Positions 6,709-13,512 of a stretch of 40,695 nt of DNA are shown piece by piece. The DNA is from an uncultured Oscillibacter sp. (GTDB lineage: Bacteria > Bacillota > Clostridia > Oscillospirales > Oscillospiraceae), in NCBI GenBank assembly GCA_934574045.1, contig CAKTMK010000019.1, positions 1 to 40,695 of the forward strand, given 5' to 3'. Position 1 is the first letter of the stretch; each line of letters starts with the position of its first letter. The notes beneath the pieces are model-generated. The model was not told the origin of the DNA. It was given only the letters and a program-made list of their open reading frames with translations, and made no database searches. The translations under genes were made by a program, and so were the position numbers.

Positions 6709-9522
6709 ATGGATTACAACAAGACCATCAATCTCCCCAAGACGGACTTTCCCATGCGGGCGGGCCTGCCCAAGCGGGAGCCGGAGATGCTCAAGCGCTG
6801 GGAGGAGCAGGATCTTTACAACGAGCTGCTGAAGAAGAACGAGGGCAAGCCCCTCTTCAACCTGCACGACGGCCCTCCGTTCTCCAACGGCGAGCTGCAC
6901 ATGGGCCACGCCCTGAACAAAGCCCTCAAGGACTTCATCACCCGGTCCTACGCCATGCGCGGCTACTACACACCCTATATCCCCGGCTGGGACAACCACG
7001 GCATGCCCATCGAGTCCGCCATCATCAAGCAGAACAAGCTGGACCGCAAGTCCATGTCCGTGCCGGAGTTCCGCTCCGCCTGCCAGAAGTTCGCCGACCA
7101 CTATATCGACGTTCAGCGCGAGGGCTTCAAGCGCATGGGCGTGGTGGGCGACTGGGAGCATCCCTACAAGACCATGGCCCCGGAGTTCGAGGCGGACGAG
7201 GTCCGCGTGTTCGGCAAGATGTATAAGAAGGGCTACATCTACAAGGGCCTCAAGCCCGTGTACTGGTGCCCCCATGACGAGACGGCGCTGGCCGAGGCGG
7301 AGATCGAGTATCAGGACGATCCCTGCACCACCGTGTACGTCAAGTTCCCCATGCACGACGATCTGGGCAAGCTCCCCGGTCAGGATAAGAGCAAGCTGTT
7401 CTTCGTGATCTGGACCACCACCATCTGGACCCTGCCGGGCAACCTGGCCATCGCGCTGCATCCCGACGAGCCGTATGCGCTGGTGAAGGCCCCCAACGGC
7501 GAGACCTATATCATGGCCGAGGCCCTGACCGACAAGGTCATGAAGATCGGCGGGTTCGACTCCTATGAGATCGTGGAGACCCATCCCGGCGCGTTCTTTG
7601 AGAATATGCTGGCCGACCATCCCTTCCTGCCCAAGACCAGCCGTCTGCTGCTGGCGGATTACGTCACCATGGACTCCGGCACCGGCTGCGTCCACACCGC
7701 CCCCGGCTTCGGCGCGGACGACTACCAGACCTGCCGCCGGTACGGCATGGAGATGGTGGTCCCCGTGGACGATCAGGGCCGCCACACCGATTACGCCGGA
7801 AAGTACGCCGGCATGAAGACCGAGGAGTCCAACCCCGTCATTCTGGCCGACATGAAGGAGGCCGGGTCCCTGTTCGCGCAGGAGGAGATCGTCCACAGCT
7901 ATCCCCACTGCTGGCGCTGCAAAGGCCCCATCATCTTCCGCGCCACGCCTCAGTGGTTCTGCTCCGTGGACTCCTTCAAGGACGAGGCCTGCGCCGCCTG
8001 CGAGGACGTGCGCTGGGTGCCGGAGTGGGGTCTGGACCGCATCAAGTCCATGGTCCGCGAGCGCACCGACTGGTGCATTTCCCGCCAGCGCAAGTGGGGC
8101 CTGCCCATCCCGGTGGTGTACTGCAAGCACTGCGGCAAGCCCGTCGTGACGGAGGAGAGCATCGAGTCCATCGCCTCCATCTTTGAGAAGGAAGGCTCCA
8201 ACGCGTGGTTCTCCAAGACGGCGGAGGAGCTGCTGCCCGCCGGGTTCAAGTGCCCGGAGTGCGGCGCGGCCGAGGGCTTTGAAAAGGAAGAGGACACGCT
8301 GGACGGCTGGTTCGACTCCGGCTCCACCCACTTCGCCGCCATGGAGCGGACGCAGAAGTTCTGGCCCGCCACCATGTATCTGGAGGGTCTGGATCAGTAC
8401 CGCGGCTGGTTCCAGTCCTCGCTGCTGGTGGCCGTGGGTGCGCTGGGCCGCGGCGCGCCGTTCAAGGAGTGCGTCACCCACGGCTGGACCGTGGACGGCG
8501 AGGGCAAGGCCATGCACAAGTCCCTCGGCAACGGCATGGCGCCCGCCGAGATCTTCAACAAGTACGGCGCGGACCTGCTGCGCCTGTGGGCCGCGTCCGC
8601 GGACTATCATGTAGACGTGCGCTGCTCCGACGGCATCTTCAAGCAGCTCTCCCAGAACTACCTGAAGTTCCGCAACACCGCCCGGTACTGCCTTGGCAAT
8701 CTGGACGGCTTCGATCCCGACGATCTGGTACCCGCCGACGAGATGGAGGAGCTGGACCGCTGGGCCGTCACCCGCCTGAACGCGCTGACGGAAAAGTGCC
8801 TGAAGGGCTACGACAACTACGAGTTCCTGACGGTGACCCACTCCGTCAACGACTTCTGCGTGGTGGACCTGTCCAGCTTCTATCTGGACATCATCAAGGA
8901 CCGGCTGTACTGTGAGGAGGCGGACGGCAAGCGCCGCCGCAGCGCTCAGACCGCCCTGTTTCTGATTCTGGACACCATCACCAAGCTGATGGCCCCCATC
9001 CTGGCCTTTACCTGCGACGAGATCTGGCAGGCCATGACCCACCGCTCCGGCGACGACGCGCGCAACGTGCTGCTCAATCAGATGAACGGCGTGTTCACCG
9101 AGTACGCGCTGGATGAAAAGGCCATGGAGAAGTGGGACACGGTCATCAAGCTGCGCTCCGACGTGAACGCCGTGCTGGAGACCGCCCGCGCCCAGAAGAA
9201 GCTGGGCAAGGCGCTGGAGGCCCACGTGGCGCTCCACGCCGACACGGACGAGGCCGCGCAGGCGCTGATGTCCACCGTGGGCGTGAGCCTTGCGGAGGTG
9301 TTCATCGTCTCCAACTGCAGCATCACCACCGCCGAGCCTGCGGCGGATTCCACCGTGGGCAAGGGGACCAACTTCCCCGGCCTGACCGTGGAGGTCCGGG
9401 AGGCCGACGGCGCTCGATGCGAGCGCTGCTGGATGCACGACACCCGCGTGGGCGAGAACCCCGACCATCCCACCCTCTGCCCCCGCTGCGCGTCCGTCGT
9501 CTCCAAGCTGCCCCAGTTCTGA
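6709..9522 (+). CDS. ileS: Isoleucyl-tRNA synthetase
   Basis: This 937-residue class I enzyme charges tRNA-Ile with isoleucine. The HIGH motif reads HMGH at residues 64-67. The CP1 editing domain lies in the middle (for example WTTTIWTLPGNLAI and DSGTGCVHTAPGFG). The KMSKS loop reads AMHKS at 601-605 within GKAMHKSLGN. A C-terminal zinc knuckle uses C904/C907 (CERCW) and C924/C927 (CPRC). An additional CxxC pair set occurs in the insertion around VVYCKHCGKP and FKCPECG. The start at 6709 has GAAAAGGAGACGC before it, and the in-frame sequence upstream belongs to the T-box leader. Length and architecture fit the bacterial IleRS type with a C-terminal zinc finger. Expression is under T-box control. 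Confidence 0.98.
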   Translation: MDYNKTINLPKTDFPMRAGLPKREPEMLKRWEEQDLYNELLKKNEGKPLFNLHDGPPFSNGELHMGHALNKALKDFITRSYAMRGYYTPYIPGWDNHGMPIESAIIKQNKLDRKSMSVPEFRSACQKFADHYIDVQREGFKRMGVVGDWEHPYKTMAPEFEADEVRVFGKMYKKGYIYKGLKPVYWCPHDETALAEAEIEYQDDPCTTVYVKFPMHDDLGKLPGQDKSKLFFVIWTTTIWTLPGNLAIALHPDEPYALVKAPNGETYIMAEALTDKVMKIGGFDSYEIVETHPGAFFENMLADHPFLPKTSRLLLADYVTMDSGTGCVHTAPGFGADDYQTCRRYGMEMVVPVDDQGRHTDYAGKYAGMKTEESNPVILADMKEAGSLFAQEEIVHSYPHCWRCKGPIIFRATPQWFCSVDSFKDEACAACEDVRWVPEWGLDRIKSMVRERTDWCISRQRKWGLPIPVVYCKHCGKPVVTEESIESIASIFEKEGSNAWFSKTAEELLPAGFKCPECGAAEGFEKEEDTLDGWFDSGSTHFAAMERTQKFWPATMYLEGLDQYRGWFQSSLLVAVGALGRGAPFKECVTHGWTVDGEGKAMHKSLGNGMAPAEIFNKYGADLLRLWAASADYHVDVRCSDGIFKQLSQNYLKFRNTARYCLGNLDGFDPDDLVPADEMEELDRWAVTRLNALTEKCLKGYDNYEFLTVTHSVNDFCVVDLSSFYLDIIKDRLYCEEADGKRRRSAQTALFLILDTITKLMAPILAFTCDEIWQAMTHRSGDDARNVLLNQMNGVFTEYALDEKAMEKWDTVIKLRSDVNAVLETARAQKKLGKALEAHVALHADTDEAAQALMSTVGVSLAEVFIVSNCSITTAEPAADSTVGKGTNFPGLTVEVREADGARCERCWMHDTRVGENPDHPTLCPRCASVVSKLPQF

Positions 9523-9561
9523 GAGTGCTCCGGTCCGGACTGCCGGAACGCATGAAAACCG

Positions 9562-9595
9562 AAAGCCGAAGCTCCCCATGGGGAGCTTCGGCTTT
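9562..9595. terminator. Bidirectional terminator between ileS and the convergent XRE gene
   Basis: AAAGCCGAAGCTCCCC (9562-9577) and its exact complement (9580-9595) form a 16-bp stem. Short T-tracts lie on both sides (TTTCT on plus, TTTCGGTTTT on minus), so it can serve both convergent genes. Confidence 0.75.
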
Positions 9596-9609
9596 CTCGC
9601 GCTCGGCGG

Positions 9610-9828
9610 TCATTTTTTCTCCGGTCCGCGGGGGTCCTCCGTCCGGCCCAGCAGGTAGTCGACGGACGTTCCGTAGAGGTCGGCCAGCCGGATCAGGATC
9701 TGGGTGGGGACGTCGTTTTCGCCGGTCTCATATTTGGAGTACCCCGTTTGCGACATCCCCAGCAGCTTGGCCAGCTTCTGCTGGGAGAGGTCGTGGTCCT
9801 CGCGCAGGTCGCGCAGCCGTGGATACAT
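9610..9828 (-). CDS. XRE family helix-turn-helix regulator, 72 residues
   Basis: This is a single-domain DNA-binding protein of the Cro/CI type. The core reads LRDLREDHDLSQQKLAKLLG, then MSQTGYSKYETGENDVPTQ and LIRLADLYGTSVDYLLGRTE. After the HTH there are only about ten residues, so it has no sensor domain of its own. The ATG at 9828 is preferred to the GTG at 9837 because GGCGAGG lies about 7 nt upstream of it. It is transcribed away from the small ORF at 9921, and the space between holds several half-sites of one sequence. This looks like an autoregulated repressor controlling the divergent gene. Confidence 0.9.
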   Translation of the reverse strand: MYPRLRDLREDHDLSQQKLAKLLGMSQTGYSKYETGENDVPTQILIRLADLYGTSVDYLLGRTEDPRGPEKK

Positions 9829-9854
9829 GGCGGTCACCTCGCCGCCATGGTATC

Positions 9855-9898
9855 TTAACCTGAAACGGAGTATTTAATTTCAGCCTAAAACAGGTTAA
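9855..9898. promoter_or_regulatory. Probable XRE operator region with three related half-sites
   Basis: TTAACCTG at 9855-9862 and CAGGTTAA at 9891-9898 form an inverted repeat. A third related copy, CTGAAA/TTTCAG paired with 9860-9865, lies at 9878-9883. The half-site reads about TTAACCTGAAA. The region is AT-rich and lies between the divergent starts at 9828 and 9921, where promoters for both genes must lie. Binding by the adjacent XRE protein is inference. Confidence 0.55.
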
Positions 9899-9920
9899 AA
9901 TAAGAGCGAGGAGGGGGCAT

Positions 9921-10097
9921 ATGCGGAAGGATACATATGAACTGGAATTTGAAAAATTTTTAGAGGGCCAGAACTATGAAGCGGCAGAGGACGCGCTGTT
10001 TTCGATTGCCAGAGCCGCCTTTGAGGCCGGTTGGCTGGCGGCGGGCGGGGAGACGCCGAGGACCGGGCATACGATCACGTTTCCGGAAAAAGCATGA
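9921..10097 (+). CDS. Small hypothetical protein, 58 residues, divergent from XRE regulator
   Basis: The 58-residue ORF begins MRKDTYELEFEKFLEGQNYE and ends with ITFPEKA. A strong GAGGAGGGGG lies 3 nt upstream of the ATG; the spacing is short but the site is plain. The middle (AAEDALFSIARAAFEAGWLA) looks like one amphipathic helix pair. There is no signal peptide or membrane segment. I recognise no family. Small helical proteins with a xxAFEAGW motif are common in phage and mobile-element modules next to XRE repressors, so a phage-derived accessory origin is possible. Base composition is lower in GC than in the flanking housekeeping genes. Confidence 0.6.
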   Translation: MRKDTYELEFEKFLEGQNYEAAEDALFSIARAAFEAGWLAAGGETPRTGHTITFPEKA

Positions 10098-10183
10098 GAT
10101 CAAGTAAATGTTCTTGCGATGTCTGTAAGATCTGCAAAGATATATTAGGTCAATATGACCCTATTTTCAATAGGTCAGTATGA
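10094..10183 (+). CDS. Possible cysteine-rich micro-ORF, 29 residues
   Basis: A 29-codon ORF overlaps the preceding stop by 4 nt (ATGA), an arrangement typical of coupled genes. It contains KCSCDVCKIC, four cysteines in a CxCxxCxxC pattern that could bind a metal. A weak GGAAAAA lies before the start. Its second half runs through the GGTCA palindromes, which argues that this DNA is mainly regulatory. Coding status is uncertain. Confidence 0.25.
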   Translation: MRSSKCSCDVCKICKDILGQYDPIFNRSV

Positions 10184-10185
10184 CA
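10148..10185. promoter_or_regulatory. Twin GGTCA-NTA-TGAC palindromes before the second XRE gene
   Basis: GGTCAATATGACC (10148-10160) and GGTCAGTATGACA (10173-10185) share the same arms and 3-bp spacer. Their starts are 25 bp apart. They lie just upstream of the XRE gene at 10207, as expected for an autoregulatory operator pair. The binding protein is inferred. Confidence 0.6.
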
Positions 10186-10206
10186 TAATTTTTCCGGGTG
10201 ATGCAG

Positions 10207-10428
10207 ATGGGACGACTGGCCGAGCTGCGCAGGGAGCGGGGCTATACGCAGGTCAAAATGCAGATGCTGACCGGCATCGATCAGAGCGATTACTCCAAGC
10301 TGGAGCGGGAGCAGCGGTTTTACACGTTTGAGCAGTGCCGCCGCATCGCGCTGGCGCTGGACACCAGCATGGATTACCTTGCGGGGCTGACGGATGAAAA
10401 GACCCCGTATCCCCGGGGCCGCCGGTGA
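10207..10428 (+). CDS. XRE family helix-turn-helix regulator, 73 residues
   Basis: This is a second single-domain Cro/CI-type protein: MGRLAELRRERGYTQVKMQM, then LTGIDQSDYSKLEREQRF and RRIALALDTSMDYLAGLTDE. In-frame starts exist at 10198 (GTG), 10201 and 10207; the last is chosen because GGGTG is about 6 nt before it, but 10201 is possible. The tail after the HTH is short and basic (PRGRR). Twin palindromes directly upstream are likely its operators. A terminator shared with rluD follows. It differs from the regulator at 9610-9828 in its recognition helix, so the two probably bind different sites. Confidence 0.9.
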   Translation: MGRLAELRRERGYTQVKMQMLTGIDQSDYSKLEREQRFYTFEQCRRIALALDTSMDYLAGLTDEKTPYPRGRR

Positions 10429-10459
10429 CGGCGCGGGGGACTGAAAAAGCCATAAAAAT

Positions 10460-10489
10460 CAGGCGGACGCTTTTGCGAGCGTCCGCCTG
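10460..10489. terminator. Bidirectional terminator between XRE gene and rluD
   Basis: CAGGCGGACGC (10460-10470) pairs with GCGTCCGCCTG (10479-10489) across an 8-nt loop. TGTCATTTTT follows on plus, and GATTTTTATGGCTTTTT on minus. Confidence 0.8.
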
Positions 10490-10491
10490 TG

Positions 10492-11412
10492 TCATTTTTC
10501 TCCCTTTGCCCGCAGCAGGGCGAGCTGGCGCTGAAATTCCTCCGGCAGGGGGCAGGAAAGCTCCACCGGCCGGCCCGTCCGGGGGTGGAGGAACCGCAGA
10601 CCCACGGCGTGGAGACACTGGCCCTGAAGGCCCGGAACGGGTTTTTTCGCGCCGTACACCGTGTCGCCCAGAATGGGGTGGCCGATGTGGGCCATGTGGA
10701 CCCGGATCTGGTGGGTGCGTCCCGTCTCCAGACGGCAGCGCACGTGGGTGAAGCCCGGATACCGGGCGATGACCTCCCAGTGGGTCACGGCGGGCCGCCC
10801 GCCGGGGACCACGGCCATCTTTTTCCGGTCGGCGGGGCAGCGGCCGATGGGCGCGTCCACCGTGCCGGAGTCCTCCCGCAGGTTTCCAACCACGATGCAC
10901 TCGTACGTCCGGGCCAGCGTGTGGTCCTGAAGCTGGGCCGCCAGCCGCTGATGGGCAAAGTCGTTTTTCGCCGCCGCGATCAGGCCGGAGGTATCCCGGT
11001 CGATGCGGTGGACGATGCCGGGGCGCAGAACGCCGCCCACGCCGGACAGGGACCCGCCGCAGTGATGCAGCAGGGCGTTGACCAGCGTGCCGTCCGGGTG
11101 GCCGGGGGCGGGGTGGACCACCAGCCCCTTGGGCTTGTTCACCACGATCACGTCCTCGTCCTCATACACTACGTCCAGCGGGATATCCTGCGGCTGGGCG
11201 GCTGTCGGCTCCGGCTCCGGCAGGGAGACGAGCACCGTCTCGCCGCCGGAGAGCTTCAGGCTTTTCGCGGCGGGGCGGCCGTTTACCAGCACGCGCCCCT
11301 CCTCGATCAGCCGGGCGGCGGCGGAGCGGGTCAGCTCCGGCGCGCGGGCGGCCAGAAACGCGTCCAGCCGGGCGGGGCCGTCAGGACCGGCGGTCAGCGT
11401 CAGCGTTTCCAT
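10492..11412 (-). CDS. rluD: Large-subunit-type RNA pseudouridine synthase (RluA/RluD family)
   Basis: The enzyme isomerises specific uridines in 23S rRNA to pseudouridine. The 306-residue protein has an N-terminal S4 RNA-binding domain (about residues 12-65; LDAFLAARAPELTRSAAARL, VLVNGRPA). The catalytic domain contains PGIVHRIDRDTSGL with the presumed catalytic Asp at D138, and GRTHQIRVHMAHIGHPILGD. The start at 11412 (METLTL) is chosen over 11442 because AAGGGAG is 6 nt upstream. It overlaps the end of lspA by 32 nt, a pairing conserved in Firmicutes. Whether it acts at the exact RluD positions cannot be told from the sequence; the symbol is by family resemblance. Confidence 0.9.
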   Translation of the reverse strand: METLTLTAGPDGPARLDAFLAARAPELTRSAAARLIEEGRVLVNGRPAAKSLKLSGGETVLVSLPEPEPTAAQPQDIPLDVVYEDEDVIVVNKPKGLVVHPAPGHPDGTLVNALLHHCGGSLSGVGGVLRPGIVHRIDRDTSGLIAAAKNDFAHQRLAAQLQDHTLARTYECIVVGNLREDSGTVDAPIGRCPADRKKMAVVPGGRPAVTHWEVIARYPGFTHVRCRLETGRTHQIRVHMAHIGHPILGDTVYGAKKPVPGLQGQCLHAVGLRFLHPRTGRPVELSCPLPEEFQRQLALLRAKGEK

Positions 11413-11875
11413 TCCGCGCTCCCTTTCCGTCGTACTTTTCATAGAACCAGAGGTAATACACGGCGCCCAGCACCGCGCCGGACACGATGCAGATGTCCGC
11501 CACGTTGAACACGGGATAGCTCATGAACTGGAAGTTGAACATATCCACCACATAGCCCAGCCGCGCCCGATCCAGAATGTTGCCCAGTCCGCCGGAGATG
11601 ATGAGCATGGCGGCGGTCAGCCCCAGCGGATGGCGCACGTGCCGCTTGGCCACGGCCCAGACCACCGCCAGCACGATGGCGCTGGTGACGCCCAGCAGCA
11701 GCCACCGCATCCCGGAAAAGCTGGACCACGCCGCGCCGTAATTGTGGACCCGCAGCAGCTCCACGAAGCCGGGGATCAGCGGCGCGGAGCCGCCCTCCGC
11801 CAGATGGGAGACCGTCCAGAATTTCACGTACTGGTCCGCCGCCAGCAGCAGCGCGCCGAGAATGACATAGAGCAT
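11381..11875 (-). CDS. lspA: Lipoprotein signal peptidase (signal peptidase II)
   Basis: This inner-membrane aspartyl protease removes signal peptides from prolipoproteins. The 164-residue product has four hydrophobic segments (about residues 1-18, 57-75, 86-98, 125-145). Its catalytic regions are GGLGNILDRARLGYVVD with D102 and VFNVADICI with D127, and the conserved HNYGAAWS lies near residue 44. The start at 11875 has GGGGAGG 5 nt upstream. A promoter lies about 55 nt before it. The C-terminus is a short polar tail whose codons overlap the rluD start, so the two are translationally coupled. Confidence 0.96.
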   Translation of the reverse strand: MLYVILGALLLAADQYVKFWTVSHLAEGGSAPLIPGFVELLRVHNYGAAWSSFSGMRWLLLGVTSAIVLAVVWAVAKRHVRHPLGLTAAMLIISGGLGNILDRARLGYVVDMFNFQFMSYPVFNVADICIVSGAVLGAVYYLWFYEKYDGKGARNGNADADRRS

Positions 11876-11927
11876 AAAAACCTCCCCGCGCAGTCCGCGC
11901 GTCCGATTTTCGGAAGAACCTGCCCAT

Positions 11928-11956
11928 ATCCTACCGCAATCCGGCGGAAAAAGCAA
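11928..11956 (-). promoter_or_regulatory. Promoter of lspA-rluD
   Basis: On the minus strand TTGCTT (comp 11956-11951) and TAGGAT (comp 11933-11928) are separated by 17 bp. It is back to back with the miaB promoter. Confidence 0.55.
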
Positions 11957-11964
11957 CTTCCGCC

Positions 11965-11993
11965 TTGCCAATTTCCCGGTTGGGTGATATGAT
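11965..11993 (+). promoter_or_regulatory. Promoter of the miaB-mutS-mutL-miaA-hfq block
   Basis: TTGCCA (11965-11970) and TATGAT (11988-11993) are spaced by 17 bp, about 40 nt before the miaB start. No strong terminator was seen between here and hfq, so it may drive the whole block. Confidence 0.7.
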
Positions 11994-12031
11994 ACTTTAG
12001 TTAGAGTATCGAAATTTGGAGGGTCTGCTTT

Positions 12032-13444
12032 TTGGAACGCAAAACAGCTTACATCGCCCCGGAGGAGATCGCGCGCCAGCGGGGCTTTTCGGAAAAGATC
12101 GCGGAGCGCTTCGCCGCGCGGCAGGCGCACCCCCGGGCCTGCGTGGACACCTTCGGCTGCCAGCAGAACGTGGCCGATGGCCAGAAGCTGATGGGGATGC
12201 TGGAGGAGATGGGCTTCTCCTTCACGGACGAGCCGAAGGAGGCCGATCTGGTCATTCTGAACACCTGCGCCGTCCGGGAGCACGCGGAGCAGCGGGTGTT
12301 CGGCAATCTGGGAGCGCTGACCCACACGAAGCGGGAGAATCCCGAGCAGGTCATCTGCCTGTGCGGCTGCATGGCGCAGGAGGAGCGGGTGGCCCGGCGG
12401 GTGAAAGAGTCCTACCGCCACGTGGACCTCGTGTTCGGCCCCCACGCCCTGTGGCGCTTCCCGGAGCTTTTGTGGCAGGTGTATGAGAGCCGGAAACGGG
12501 TCTTTTCCGTGGCGGACGAGCGGGGCAGCATCGCCGAGGGTATCCCCACCGTCCGGGAAAAGGGCGTGAAGGCGTGGGTCTCCATCATGTACGGGTGCAA
12601 CAACTTCTGCTCGTACTGCATCGTGCCCTACGTCCGGGGCCGGGAGCGCAGCCGGGACAAGGACGCGGTGCTCGCCGAGGTCCGGGAGCTGGTGGACGCG
12701 GGCTATAAGGACATCACCCTGCTGGGGCAGAACGTCAATTCCTACGGAAACGATCTGGGCGGGGAATACGGCTTTGCCGACCTGCTGCGGGACATCGACC
12801 GGATCCCCGGCGAGTATCTGATCCGCTTCATGTCCAGCCACCCCAAGGACGCCACGCCCAAGCTGTTCGACGCCATGGCGGAGTGCCCCCACGTGGCAAA
12901 GCAGCTCCATCTTCCGTTCCAGTCCGGCAGCAACCGGGTCCTCAAGGAGATGAACCGGCGCTACACCCGGGAGCAGTATCTGGAGCTGATCCGGTACGCC
13001 CGGGAGAAAATGCCCGGTCTGGTCCTGACCAGCGACGTGATCATCGGCTTCCCCGGCGAGACGGAGGAGGAGGCCATGGAGACCGTCTCTCTGGTGCAGG
13101 AGGTGGGCTTTGACGCCCTGTTCACGTTCATTTACAGCCCCCGCCCCGGCACGAAGGCGGCGGAGCTTCCCGACCCGGTCCCCCGGGCGGAGAAGCAGAA
13201 GTGGTTCGACCGGCTGCTGGAGGTGCAGAACGCCCACTCCGCCGCGGCCCACGCCGCCTATGTGGGAAAGACGGTGCGGGTGCTGGTGGACAGCCGGAGC
13301 GACGATGCGGAATATCCCCTCGCTTCCCGGACGGAGGGCAACCGGCTGGTGCGGCTGAAGGGGGACGAGTCCCTGATCGGAAAATTTCTGGATGTGAAGA
13401 TCACGGGCAGCAACACGTGGGCGCTGTACGGCGAGGCGCTGTGA
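12032..13444 (+). CDS. miaB: tRNA-2-methylthio-N6-isopentenyladenosine37 synthase (radical SAM methylthiotransferase)
   Basis: MiaB adds the methylthio group to i6A37 in tRNAs reading UNN codons; MiaA, encoded further down this block, makes the i6A substrate. The 470-residue protein has the N-terminal UPF0004 cluster cysteines C43 (TFGCQQN), C79 (LNTCAVRE) and C113 (CGCMAQ). Its radical SAM triad is C189/C193/C196 (GCNNFCSYCIVPYVRGRE), and a C-terminal TRAM domain begins near residue 395. The start is a TTG at 12032 with GGAGGG 8 nt upstream; no ATG fits. The divergent promoter region is shared with lspA. Confidence 0.97.
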   Translation: MERKTAYIAPEEIARQRGFSEKIAERFAARQAHPRACVDTFGCQQNVADGQKLMGMLEEMGFSFTDEPKEADLVILNTCAVREHAEQRVFGNLGALTHTKRENPEQVICLCGCMAQEERVARRVKESYRHVDLVFGPHALWRFPELLWQVYESRKRVFSVADERGSIAEGIPTVREKGVKAWVSIMYGCNNFCSYCIVPYVRGRERSRDKDAVLAEVRELVDAGYKDITLLGQNVNSYGNDLGGEYGFADLLRDIDRIPGEYLIRFMSSHPKDATPKLFDAMAECPHVAKQLHLPFQSGSNRVLKEMNRRYTREQYLELIRYAREKMPGLVLTSDVIIGFPGETEEEAMETVSLVQEVGFDALFTFIYSPRPGTKAAELPDPVPRAEKQKWFDRLLEVQNAHSAAAHAAYVGKTVRVLVDSRSDDAEYPLASRTEGNRLVRLKGDESLIGKFLDVKITGSNTWALYGEAL

Positions 13445-13512
13445 GCCGCAGGGAGCGGGAAGCGTCCGGCGCGCCCGCGGGGATGAAATAGAAAGACAAC
13501 GAGGTGTGATCC

